Source: Aliivibrio sp.
GTDB taxonomy: Bacteria; Pseudomonadota; Gammaproteobacteria; Enterobacterales; Vibrionaceae
Length of the DNA stretch: 64,000 nucleotides
Direction of reading: 5' to 3'
NCBI GenBank assembly: GCA_016764915.1
Contig: JAESQY010000087.1
Coordinates: 62,001-126,000, forward strand
A program made the translations under genes and the position numbers. Numbering within the stretch: position 1 is the first letter of the stretch; each line of letters begins with the position of its first letter. The notes beneath the pieces are model-generated. The model was not told the origin of the DNA. It worked only from the letters and a program-made list of their open reading frames with translations, and did not search any database. Shown here piece after piece: positions 53,775-62,262 of this stretch.

Positions 53775-54764
53775 ATGGGTAGGTATCGCGGAACCCCGTA
53801 TTTTACGGTTGTCATCCCAACAAGAGATCGTCCTGAGCTGTTTCTTAGAACGTTAAAGTCCGTTATTAAGCAATCTTTTACTCAGTTCGAGATTATCGTT
53901 GTGAACGATGGCTCTAATAATGTAAATTCTGATCGCTATAACGAGCTATTAATCGACAAATATGAAAATTTAGCGTTAATTGATTTGGTGCATACACCGC
54001 AGGGACACGGGCCAAGTTACTCAAGAAATTTTGGAGCCAGAGCTGGGATTGGTCACTATGTATGCTTTATCGATGATGATGATGAGTGGATTGACCCTGG
54101 TTATTTACAACGTGTGTACAATGAAATTGAATCAAACAGTGTTGTTGTTGATGCATATTACAGTCATCAAAAAGCATACCTACCATCTGGAGAACATAAG
54201 TCAGAAACAATATGGATTGAAGATTTAATCCTACATTCAGATACTGTTGTAACACCGGAAGCCAAAGAAGTCTCTGTTGATTTTCTATTGCAAAGCACTG
54301 GTTTTGCTCATATGAATTGTTCGATTTATCGGCAAGCATTCTTTTCTACTGAAGTCGGTGGTATGAACGAAAATATTCGATATGAATCTGACAGAGATCT
54401 CTATTATCGAGCGATTGATAAAGCAGAATGCATACTTTTCTCACCTTGTTTTATAGCAAAACACTATATCCCAGAGAAAAAAAATCGGGATAATGTAACA
54501 ACAAAATTGCAGATTTTAGATAAACTTCTTTTTCAGATTCAATCGTATAACCGATTTGTGTTATTTGCTAAAAATCAGCAAATTGTTGAGCGTGCCAGAA
54601 TTGCAAAAATACATGCATTAAAAAAGATGACAGAAGAATTATATGCTCAGAAAGAATATTCAAAAGCACTCAACTTCGGTAAAGAGGCTCTTTCTAGCAA
54701 ACTGACTGTTAAGTGGCTAATATTTTTAGTATTGGTAAAAATAAAACAGTTAACATCAGGCTAA
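53775..54764 (+). CDS. Family 2 glycosyltransferase
   Basis: A 329-residue cytoplasmic GT-A enzyme. The start YFTVVIPTRDRPELFLRTLKSV and VVNDGSNN give the nucleotide-binding half. The metal-binding acidic run FIDDDDEWID lies at about 98-107. The C-terminal half is charged and helical. It transfers a sugar from a nucleotide-sugar to a growing polysaccharide intermediate; donor and acceptor are unknown. A TTG at 53772 is an alternative start. It follows the deacetylase by about 35 bases. Confidence 0.88.
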   Translation: MGRYRGTPYFTVVIPTRDRPELFLRTLKSVIKQSFTQFEIIVVNDGSNNVNSDRYNELLIDKYENLALIDLVHTPQGHGPSYSRNFGARAGIGHYVCFIDDDDEWIDPGYLQRVYNEIESNSVVVDAYYSHQKAYLPSGEHKSETIWIEDLILHSDTVVTPEAKEVSVDFLLQSTGFAHMNCSIYRQAFFSTEVGGMNENIRYESDRDLYYRAIDKAECILFSPCFIAKHYIPEKKNRDNVTTKLQILDKLLFQIQSYNRFVLFAKNQQIVERARIAKIHALKKMTEELYAQKEYSKALNFGKEALSSKLTVKWLIFLVLVKIKQLTSG

Positions 54765-54786
54765 ATAAAAAGTATAGGAGTTCATT

Positions 54787-55560
54787 TTGCCACTTAGAAT
54801 ATTTAAGAATCCAACGGTCATATTACCTTCAAACTATATTATTCTTGTGAGTCATATGAGAGCGAATACATCGCTATTAGGGCATATATTCGGTAGTCAT
54901 AATGATATTTCAGGTTATTATGAGCATCATATTGGTTATTACAGTTGGAAAAGTCTGATTCGGTTGAAGTTGAAATTTATCGAAGAGAACCCGCAGGAAC
55001 CAAAAAGTATTACTTATTTTGATAAAGTACTTCACAGTGGACATGCAATAAAAGCTGGGGTATTTGATTCCTCTCGAACCACATTATTATTCGTTTTAAG
55101 AAAGCCAGAATTAACAATTAAAAGTATTGTTGCTATGTATCAGCGTATGAATAAAGCGCATCCACATGCGGAAATACAAAATGCAGTCGATTACTACATC
55201 GAAAGAGCCCAACAAATAGTCCAAGTGGCAAGGGATTATGCAGGAAAATCTGATATAGCTTATATGGATGCAGAGGCTTTAATAGAGAAAACTGAGGAGA
55301 CTTTGGTATCACTTTCTACTTGGTGCCGTCTTGATCCTGCACTTACGTCAGAATATAAAATATTTGAACTAACGGGTAAAAAAGTGGTTGGAGATTCATC
55401 AAAAATGATTACTAGTGGTAAAGTTGAAAAATCAGTTAGAAAATACGATGAGATTGAATTAAGTGAATGGCAATTAGAGCAAGCAGAAAATACATACATG
55501 AAATGTCGCGATGAGCTACTGTTGCTATGTTCAAATAAACATATGATTAATGATGTCTAA
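54787..55560 (+). CDS. Sulfotransferase-like protein
   Basis: A 257-residue protein. The N-terminal VSHMRANTSLLGHIF (about 21-35) resembles the PAPS 5'-phosphate-binding loop, and LLFVLRKPELTIKSIVAM the 3'-phosphate motif with its Arg and Ser. It would add sulfate to a sugar hydroxyl of the polysaccharide. TTG start with AGGAG six bases upstream. Its end overlaps the flippase end by 14 bases (convergent). Confidence 0.7.
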   Translation: MPLRIFKNPTVILPSNYIILVSHMRANTSLLGHIFGSHNDISGYYEHHIGYYSWKSLIRLKLKFIEENPQEPKSITYFDKVLHSGHAIKAGVFDSSRTTLLFVLRKPELTIKSIVAMYQRMNKAHPHAEIQNAVDYYIERAQQIVQVARDYAGKSDIAYMDAEALIEKTEETLVSLSTWCRLDPALTSEYKIFELTGKKVVGDSSKMITSGKVEKSVRKYDEIELSEWQLEQAENTYMKCRDELLLLCSNKHMINDV

Positions 55561-57064
55561 ACAACAAAGTTTTCAACTTCGATACCGGTAGTTGCACGAA
55601 AGTCTTAAAGAAAAACTCGACCTCATTAAATCTATTTTTAGTTAAATAGATTAAGAAGAGTGAAACTGTTGAGTATATCAATACTCCAGAAATGATTTGT
55701 AAAATTAGTGCATAGCTTTGTGTTAATAGAATATTAGAGTCAGGAAATAGTGTAATTAAAAAATACATAATTAACGAAGAGAACAACGGTAAACTTAGCA
55801 GTATGCTTATCTTAATTAAATTGAGAGGAATAAATTTCTTTAAATATATGAACGTTGCTAATGTAACAAAAATCCCGAAAATAACTCTTAATAAAGCAAA
55901 GTTATAGAATGTGATAAATGGAGCGGCTGCTATGAAGACTATAATGGTGGCGCCGCCTACGATTACATCTAAAATGAATGATTCTTTAACTCTTCCCAAT
56001 ATGGTGTAAATATGCGCCAATAAAGTGCCCAGAGTCCCTGATAAAAGGATAAATGAAATGGTTTCAACAATGGGTGTTGCTTGTAACCACTGTTGACCGA
56101 GCAATACATTCACCAAGTTTGAAGAGACAGCTGAAATGCCAAATGCAATCGGAAAAATAATCATTGCAGTTGCAAATATTGATTTTTGTACCTTATCTGT
56201 AAATACCGATAAATTGTCCAATTCGTTTGATAGTCCAACATAAAGTGGTTTCATCATAGGGGTGATTATTTGTCCAGCAGGCAGTGTGGCAAGGTCTTTT
56301 GAAACAGTATAGATTCCTAGTGCAGTAGAAGAGAAAAATTTCATTATTAGTATATTATCAATTTTGTACCGGATGGTTGAAAAAAAACCTTTAGCTAACA
56401 TCCATTGTGAAAATCTCCACTGATCTTTCCAGTTATCAAATTTAAATTTAGGTTTGAAAGAACAAATGATATAAGAACAAATAACACGTACGCTTACATC
56501 AACCAATTCAGCAATTACAAAAGCCCAGTAACTTTTAAGATAATAGGCAAGTGATATTTTGGTCACAAAAGCAAAGATTTGAGCTAAGAGAGTTATCTTA
56601 AAAATGGGCTTATAGTTCAGATCTTTTTCAAATTTTAGCATGCCTATATTATTGATACTTAATATTATTGGGACTAATGCTGAAATCCGTAAAACATCAA
56701 TAAGTCGTTGGTCTTCGAAAAAATTTGCAATTAGCTCTGCTGAGAAAAAAATTGAAAATGATACTATGCATTGTAGAATGATATTGATAGACCAAGCAGT
56801 GTGAAGCTCAATATCAATAATTTTTTTCTTTCTTAATAAGTATTCATTCATCCCAGTCGTCGAAAGAACAAAAAAGATATTTGTCACTATCATTGCAGAA
56901 GCGATAACACCAAAGTCATCAGGAGTAAGGATTCTTGCAAGAATAAGGGTGGAGACGAAACCGATTAAACGGCCTACCCACTGTCCAATGTAAAGCCAAA
57001 TTGAACTTTGCAGCATCCGGTTTGCTATTGACATGTAACTACCTGAAATATTGGAATATGCCAA
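55547..57064 (-). CDS. Wzx-like polysaccharide flippase (MOP family)
   Basis: A 505-residue membrane protein with 12-14 TM helices in the MOP/PST pattern. It opens SIWLYIGQWVGRLIGFVSTLILARILTPDDFG, the classic flippase start. WMLAKGFFSTIRYKIDNILIMKFF and AQGIYTVSKDLA-like segments are typical of WzxC-type members. It would flip a lipid-linked repeat unit across the inner membrane. Convergent with the sulfotransferase gene and divergent from the next glycosyltransferase. Confidence 0.87.
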   Translation of the reverse strand: MAYSNISGSYMSIANRMLQSSIWLYIGQWVGRLIGFVSTLILARILTPDDFGVIASAMIVTNIFFVLSTTGMNEYLLRKKKIIDIELHTAWSINIILQCIVSFSIFFSAELIANFFEDQRLIDVLRISALVPIILSINNIGMLKFEKDLNYKPIFKITLLAQIFAFVTKISLAYYLKSYWAFVIAELVDVSVRVICSYIICSFKPKFKFDNWKDQWRFSQWMLAKGFFSTIRYKIDNILIMKFFSSTALGIYTVSKDLATLPAGQIITPMMKPLYVGLSNELDNLSVFTDKVQKSIFATAMIIFPIAFGISAVSSNLVNVLLGQQWLQATPIVETISFILLSGTLGTLLAHIYTILGRVKESFILDVIVGGATIIVFIAAAPFITFYNFALLRVIFGIFVTLATFIYLKKFIPLNLIKISILLSLPLFSSLIMYFLITLFPDSNILLTQSYALILQIISGVLIYSTVSLFLIYLTKNRFNEVEFFFKTFVQLPVSKLKTLLFRHH

Positions 57065-57147
57065 TTAATGAGATAAGTGACAAAAGCGAAATTGCGAAAC
57101 ACTATTGTAGCGTTGAACTGACTGATTTAACAGTCAATATATCAATG

Positions 57148-57193
57148 GGCGCATAGTTTGCCTGTGTTCAATAAGTTAAGGCGCACCATTTGC
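57148..57193 (+). promoter_or_regulatory. Two tandem sigma-54-like elements
   Basis: GGCGCATAGTTTGC (57148-57161) and GGCGCACCATTTGC (57180-57193) each place GG and GC ten bases apart and share GGCGCA-N5-TTGC. They lie 130-170 bases before the stp2-type glycosyltransferase. The -24 element is imperfect (GGCGC for GGCAC). Confidence 0.3.
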
Positions 57194-57321
57194 GTTTGTA
57201 GTAACATATTGGTTGGTTTCTGTTAACTTGATTGAGTGCTTCGCTGAGGGTCACTTAAGGTCATAGTCGTAACACAAAGAAATTTGTGGTTTAAATCGTA
57301 TTTCAAGGATGAAACATTGTA

Positions 57322-58404
57322 ATGAAACAGCAGCATATTTGTCATTTAGTCTACAGTTTTCATGTGGGTGGTCTTGAGAGAATCATCACTAATACGATAA
57401 ATTCTCTTGGTGTGGAGTATACACATACCATTATATCTTTAACCGATATAGGTTCAATGATTGAACAAATAGAGCCTGAGATTTCTATCTTTCAGTTAAA
57501 TAAGAGAGAGGGAAATGACTACAGTATATACCCTAAGCTCTATAAAATTTTAAAACAATTATCTCCCGATGTTGTACACAGTTATAACCTTGCTACATTT
57601 GAATATCAATGGATTGCCAAGCTCCTCTTTGTACCGATACGTTTACATGCCGAACATGGACGGGACAGTTACGACCCATATGGACAAGTTAAAAAATACC
57701 AATGGATCAGAAAGTTTTGTTCATTAGCGACCACGGATGTCGTCGCTGTATCAGCAGAACTACTAAATTGGTTAGAACAAAGTGTGGGTATTAATCAAAA
57801 AAAACTCACTCTTATTCGCAACGGAGTCGATACAAATTATTTCCAAAAGTCTGGTACAACATCAGATTTTATCATCGGACATGTAGCACGACTTCATGCG
57901 ATAAAAAATCAAAAAATGCTCATTGATGCCTTCGATAAAGCAAAGAAAACAAACTCACAGTTTAATGCTAAGGCTCAACTTATTATCGTTGGGGATGGCC
58001 CTGAAATGTATAATTTAAGAACATATTGTTCCTCTTCAAATATTACTAACGTAAAGTTTGAAGGTGAGAAAACTGATGTTCTTTCATATTATCAACTCTT
58101 TGATCTGTTTGCACTATCATCGATTGCTGAAGGGATCCCAATGACATTGCTTGAAGCTATGTCTGTTGGTATACCTCATGTGGTAACAAACGTTGGTGGA
58201 ATTGAAGAAGTCATTATTAAAGGGGAAACTGGGTTGAGCTGTGAATCAGAAGATGTAGATACTTTTGCGGAACATATGATTACGCTTTTCCTGGATAAAA
58301 CGCTAAGAGATAATATGTCAAATGCTGCTCAGAAGCGTGTAGTCTCAAGCTTTAGCCAGAATAGGATGTTAAACCAGTACAAAACACTATACAGGTTGAG
58401 ATAG
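57322..58404 (+). CDS. Glycosyltransferase, exosortase A (EpsH1)-associated type (stp2-like)
   Basis: A 360-residue GT-B enzyme of family 4. Opening HICHLVYSFHVGGLERIITNTIN, HAEHGRDSYDPYG and RNGVDTNYFQ match the PEP-CTERM/EpsH1-associated sugar transferase subfamily. The donor-binding motif SIAEGIPMTLLEAMSVGIP carries the conserved EX7E glutamates. Cytoplasmic, adding a sugar to the lipid-linked repeat. It heads a group with the micro-gene and the O-ligase. Confidence 0.85.
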   Translation: MKQQHICHLVYSFHVGGLERIITNTINSLGVEYTHTIISLTDIGSMIEQIEPEISIFQLNKREGNDYSIYPKLYKILKQLSPDVVHSYNLATFEYQWIAKLLFVPIRLHAEHGRDSYDPYGQVKKYQWIRKFCSLATTDVVAVSAELLNWLEQSVGINQKKLTLIRNGVDTNYFQKSGTTSDFIIGHVARLHAIKNQKMLIDAFDKAKKTNSQFNAKAQLIIVGDGPEMYNLRTYCSSSNITNVKFEGEKTDVLSYYQLFDLFALSSIAEGIPMTLLEAMSVGIPHVVTNVGGIEEVIIKGETGLSCESEDVDTFAEHMITLFLDKTLRDNMSNAAQKRVVSSFSQNRMLNQYKTLYRLR

Positions 58405-58407
58405 TTT

Positions 58408-58500
58408 ATGGAATCGATATTATTTGGACTTTGCCTTGTTGCCCTTATTTGGATATGTCTCCAATCTTTAAAAGAAGATTGCGATAAGGACAACAAATGA
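58408..58500 (+). CDS. 30-residue single-pass membrane micro-protein
   Basis: ATG 58408 to TGA 58500 encodes a 30-residue peptide: an N-terminal hydrophobic helix (ILFGLCLVALIWICL) followed by a charged cytosolic-type tail (KEDCDKDNK). Its stop overlaps the ATG of the O-ligase gene (ATGA), and it begins four bases after the glycosyltransferase stop. Such tight coupling suggests it is translated. It may assist the ligase as a small membrane subunit; no family is known to me. Confidence 0.55.
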   Translation: MESILFGLCLVALIWICLQSLKEDCDKDNK

Positions 58501-59846
58501 GAGATTTGGTTTTTTTCTCAGCGTTCCTGATATTAGCAGTGTTGGCGATGCGCAGACCATATATAGCACTATCACTATGGTTATGGTCTGGTCTGTTCGT
58601 ACCAAAACATTGGTTATATGGATTTGCGGCAAATTTTAGTTATAACACTGCTTTTTCACTGATTACCATTTTAGGGTATCTATTATATAAAGAGAAATTG
58701 AAGCTTAAATTTAATGCAATAATATTCTTCGCTCTCTCTTTCTTTTTTTACACCATTTTAACCAGTAGTAACACCATAGCATTCTCAGAGTTAGTTTGGC
58801 TTGAGTGGGAAAAGTTCGCCAAGATTTTTTTATTATTCTTTTTTTCGATATTGATATTAAAAGAACAACATCATTTTAAAATGTTTATATGGGCGATTGT
58901 TTTTTCTGTTGGGTTTTATGGCTCTATTGAGGGGCTTAAGTTTATTGCATCTGGTGGTGGGCATAAAATTTCGGGACCAACAAACAGTATTTTGTTTGAT
59001 AACAATCATCTAGCGGTCGCAATTATTGCTACCATTCCATTGGTCATATATTTAATAGGCGAAACTAAAGAGAGACTCATTAAATTTTCGCTTATTGGAG
59101 TCAGCATTGTTTGTACTCTTGCTGTATTAGGTACGCATTCCCGAGGAGGGCTCGTTGGCTTAATGATTGTTGGTGGTTATTTTTGGCTTCGTAGTGACAA
59201 AAAAATCCTTTCAATACTAGGTATTGTTTTCATTCTTTCAATTGCAAGTTCGTACTTGCCTGAAAGTTGGTTTAATAGAATGAACACTATTGAAACCGCA
59301 ACCCAAGATAAGTCTTTTATGAATCGTGTTAATTCTTGGAAGATTCACACGCAAATGGCCATTGAACGACCATTTTTAGGTGGTGGTTTTAAAGCACCAC
59401 AATATGGTTTCGTTTGGCGTTCATTAGCAGAAGATATTGATAAATTTGATTTCATCCCAACGCCAAGCGCAGGTGAAAAGGGATGGGCTGCGCATAGTAT
59501 TTATTTTCAAGTATTAGGTGATCATGGATTTGTAGGCTTCTTTTTATATATGAGCCTAATCTTTGCTTGTTTCTTTTCACTTTCGACAATTGAAAAAAGG
59601 ATGAAGTCATTAAACTTGGCAAGTCATTGGCAAGTGAAGTTAGCTAAAATGTTGAAAGTATCTCTCTTAGCATTTTGTACTGGTGGTGCTGCAGTATCAA
59701 TCCCCTATATTGAGATATTTTGGTCACTTTTAGCCTGTACTGCTGCACTGTTAAACAACGTGAAGAGACTAGACAAAAATGGCCAGCTAGAGAGGACGAA
59801 GTCTGCGATAAAACCCAATAATAGAATGAACTCATCTACTTATTAG
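58497..59846 (+). CDS. Putative O-glycosylation ligase, exosortase A-associated
   Basis: A 449-residue polytopic membrane protein with about ten TM helices. The opening MRDLVFFSAFLILAVLAMRRPYIAL and GFAANFSYNTAFSL, the mid-protein GPTNSILFDNNHLAVAI and GTHSRGGLVGL, and the large loop with AAHSIYFQVLGDHG match the exosortase A-associated O-ligase subfamily of WaaL/Wzy-like enzymes. It would transfer polysaccharide to an acceptor, possibly PEP-CTERM proteins, at the periplasmic face. Coupled to the preceding micro-gene. Confidence 0.85.
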   Translation: MRDLVFFSAFLILAVLAMRRPYIALSLWLWSGLFVPKHWLYGFAANFSYNTAFSLITILGYLLYKEKLKLKFNAIIFFALSFFFYTILTSSNTIAFSELVWLEWEKFAKIFLLFFFSILILKEQHHFKMFIWAIVFSVGFYGSIEGLKFIASGGGHKISGPTNSILFDNNHLAVAIIATIPLVIYLIGETKERLIKFSLIGVSIVCTLAVLGTHSRGGLVGLMIVGGYFWLRSDKKILSILGIVFILSIASSYLPESWFNRMNTIETATQDKSFMNRVNSWKIHTQMAIERPFLGGGFKAPQYGFVWRSLAEDIDKFDFIPTPSAGEKGWAAHSIYFQVLGDHGFVGFFLYMSLIFACFFSLSTIEKRMKSLNLASHWQVKLAKMLKVSLLAFCTGGAAVSIPYIEIFWSLLACTAALLNNVKRLDKNGQLERTKSAIKPNNRMNSSTY

Positions 59847-61044
59847 TTGTAAGAGAAAGATAAACAGAGCGGTAATTATTCACGCTATTTTCCCAGTTTC
59901 GACTGTTTTCAACAAAACGACGACCATTAATCAATATTTGTGGCCACTGCTCTTTTTGACTGAATAACTGAATAACCTTATCACTTAATGCTTTTTTATT
60001 ACCGGCTTTGAATAGGTAACCTGTTTGTGAATCGGTAATGAGTTCTTTGTGACCCCCTACATCTGACGCCAATAGAAGCTTGTGCTGAGCCATTGCTTCT
60101 AATGGTTTTAGCGGTGTCACTAATTCGGTTAAACGCATTGGTTTTCTTGGGTAAATTAATAGATCAACCAAGCTATAGTACTTCTGTACTTCTTCATGTG
60201 GGACTCTACCTGTGAACACGACATACTCGTGAAGGTGCAAACTTTTGACTTGCTCCTTTAGACGTTGCTCTTCTGGACCACCTCCGACTAAAAGTAACCT
60301 TATATTCGGGTTGTTGTTGATAATGATTGGTAGGGCGTCGATTAATAGATCCAATCCTTCATACGCATAGAATGAACCAAGAAAGCCTAACACGTCTTTT
60401 CCCACAAGGTTTAGTTGCTGTAAAAGTGCATCGTCTTTGTTTTCAATGATATGAAATTGTTCAATATTAACTGCGTTAGGAATTATTGTAATTTTATCTG
60501 AACTAAAGCCTCTTGAGATAAGATCTTGACGTAATCCATCACAAATAGTAAAAATAGCATCAGCATGCTTTACTACGTGGTTTTCCATTTTCTTGGTTAA
60601 CTTATAACGGAGACTATTTTCAGTACAACTGCCGTGATCAACCGCTGCGTCTTCCCAAAAAGCTCGGATCTCATAAACGAATGGTATACCAGATTTTTTA
60701 GAGGCTTTAAGAGCCGCGAGTCCGTTTAAGGCGGGAGAGTGTGCATGGATAATGTCAGGTTGATGCTCAGCAATAGCTTCCATGATTCGCTGGTAAGTTG
60801 GCTTTATATAGGAGAGTTGATTGAGACCAGGAATTTTATCACGAAAGCTTGGTGCAAGAGATGAACGATAAAAAGAGAGGCCATCAATTACCTCTATGTT
60901 TTGTTGGAAGTGGCCGTGTTTTGGGCTCGTCACATGTACAGTCTCAATACCAAATTTATGCTGCTGTTTTAAAATTGATCGGGTTCTAAAGGTATAACCG
61001 CTGTGCAGTGGAATCGAATGGTCGAGTACATGTAATATTTTCAT
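59836..61044 (-). CDS. Glycosyltransferase, PEP-CTERM/exosortase A-associated (Daro_2409 type)
   Basis: A 402-residue family 4 GT-B enzyme. The start MKILHVLDHSIPLHSGYTFR and TSPKHG are nearly the subfamily signature. IPNAVNIEQFH and the donor-site ELVTPLKPLEAMAQ follow. An earlier in-frame start at 61149 would overlap the next gene; AAGG before ATG 61044 and family fit decide for 61044. Its end overlaps the O-ligase end by 11 bases. Confidence 0.87.
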   Translation of the reverse strand: MKILHVLDHSIPLHSGYTFRTRSILKQQHKFGIETVHVTSPKHGHFQQNIEVIDGLSFYRSSLAPSFRDKIPGLNQLSYIKPTYQRIMEAIAEHQPDIIHAHSPALNGLAALKASKKSGIPFVYEIRAFWEDAAVDHGSCTENSLRYKLTKKMENHVVKHADAIFTICDGLRQDLISRGFSSDKITIIPNAVNIEQFHIIENKDDALLQQLNLVGKDVLGFLGSFYAYEGLDLLIDALPIIINNNPNIRLLLVGGGPEEQRLKEQVKSLHLHEYVVFTGRVPHEEVQKYYSLVDLLIYPRKPMRLTELVTPLKPLEAMAQHKLLLASDVGGHKELITDSQTGYLFKAGNKKALSDKVIQLFSQKEQWPQILINGRRFVENSRNWENSVNNYRSVYLSLTTNK

Positions 61045-61075
61045 GGTTATACCTTGGTTAAAATCAGAAACATAA

Positions 61076-62260
61076 TTATGAATTAATGAGCTTAGTAAAT
61101 AGCTGGTATTGCCCGTCGGATGTCTCATCCCAGTTAAATTTCTCAGCATATTGTCGTGTCTGTAAGCGGCTATATGAACTATTTAAAACGTCAGATATGC
61201 CTTCACTTATGCTTTCACTGTCTCTATCAACTAACACGCCCGCAATTGGGGAAGCTACAACTTCAGGGGTTCCCCATACATTTGTTGCTACTACAGGTGT
61301 TCCACTTGCCATCGCTTCAAGGAGCACATTAGCCCAACCCTCACGACTAGAAGCCAAAATTAGTGCATCTGCAGCGCCATAGTATTCAGATAGCTGCTCT
61401 TGAGGAAGACCACCCACAAATAAAACGCGTTTACCTAGTTTTAATTCAACGACTTGTTCTTGAAGTTTATGTAAGTCAGGGCCGGTGCCTGCAATGACTA
61501 AATACGCAGTAGGGTGATTGAGCAGGGCTTCGATAATAAGGTGATGGCCCTTGCGTTCTATCAAAAATCCGACTGACATTAAAAGCGGTACATTAGCAGG
61601 TAAATCTAACTTATTTCGCAATATGAGCTGTTTACTCTCGTCGTAAAAAGAGAACAAAGATAGATCAACACCGTTACGCAGCGTAGTGACGGTTTCTGGC
61701 TTAGCACCAATAGTTATCATCTCTTGTCGCAGAGCTTCGCATACGGCAAGATTATGGTTGGCTTTGTTCATGACGTTGATGATCTGTTGTTTCGGTTTTT
61801 CATATTCCGGAATTAGATTGATGTCAGTGCCACGAGCGGTGACAGTAAAAGGGATCTTTAATTTAGAGGCGACCTTTTCAATCGCTACACCATCTGGGTA
61901 GTAATAGTGACCATCAATTAGGTCGAAAGAGTGACCTGAATGCATTAAACGTAATAATTGACGCTCAATGGCAAATGCAAGGGTATGAGGTGTTACCGTC
62001 ATGCCAATTTTGGGAATCACTAAGTATCTTGGATGGTATATGGTCACATCGTTACGCACTTCTATGTCAGGAACCTTTGAATACTTACTATATTGAGGAA
62101 ATATAGAGGACTCAAAGGGAAACCAAGGCACTGGAGCTATGACGGTATGTTCAATGTCTGGATACTTTTGTACCAAATGTTTAAGTCTAGTTTCGACAAA
62201 AATACCATGTTTTTCTTCCACAGAATTTGGAAATAAAGTGGATATCGTGAGAAGTTTCAT
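61076..62260 (-). CDS. Family 4 glycosyltransferase
   Basis: A 394-residue GT-B enzyme. MKLLTISTLFPNSVEEKHGIF opens the acceptor domain, FTVTARGTDINLIPEY and TLRNGVDLSLF follow, and the donor motif SREGWANVLLEAMASGTPV carries the catalytic glutamates. Cytoplasmic sugar transfer to a polysaccharide intermediate. Starts two bases after the amidotransferase stop (same strand), so both are one operon with the next glycosyltransferase. A longer frame from 62305 is less likely. Confidence 0.88.
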   Translation of the reverse strand: MKLLTISTLFPNSVEEKHGIFVETRLKHLVQKYPDIEHTVIAPVPWFPFESSIFPQYSKYSKVPDIEVRNDVTIYHPRYLVIPKIGMTVTPHTLAFAIERQLLRLMHSGHSFDLIDGHYYYPDGVAIEKVASKLKIPFTVTARGTDINLIPEYEKPKQQIINVMNKANHNLAVCEALRQEMITIGAKPETVTTLRNGVDLSLFSFYDESKQLILRNKLDLPANVPLLMSVGFLIERKGHHLIIEALLNHPTAYLVIAGTGPDLHKLQEQVVELKLGKRVLFVGGLPQEQLSEYYGAADALILASSREGWANVLLEAMASGTPVVATNVWGTPEVVASPIAGVLVDRDSESISEGISDVLNSSYSRLQTRQYAEKFNWDETSDGQYQLFTKLINS

Positions 62261-62262
62261 GG

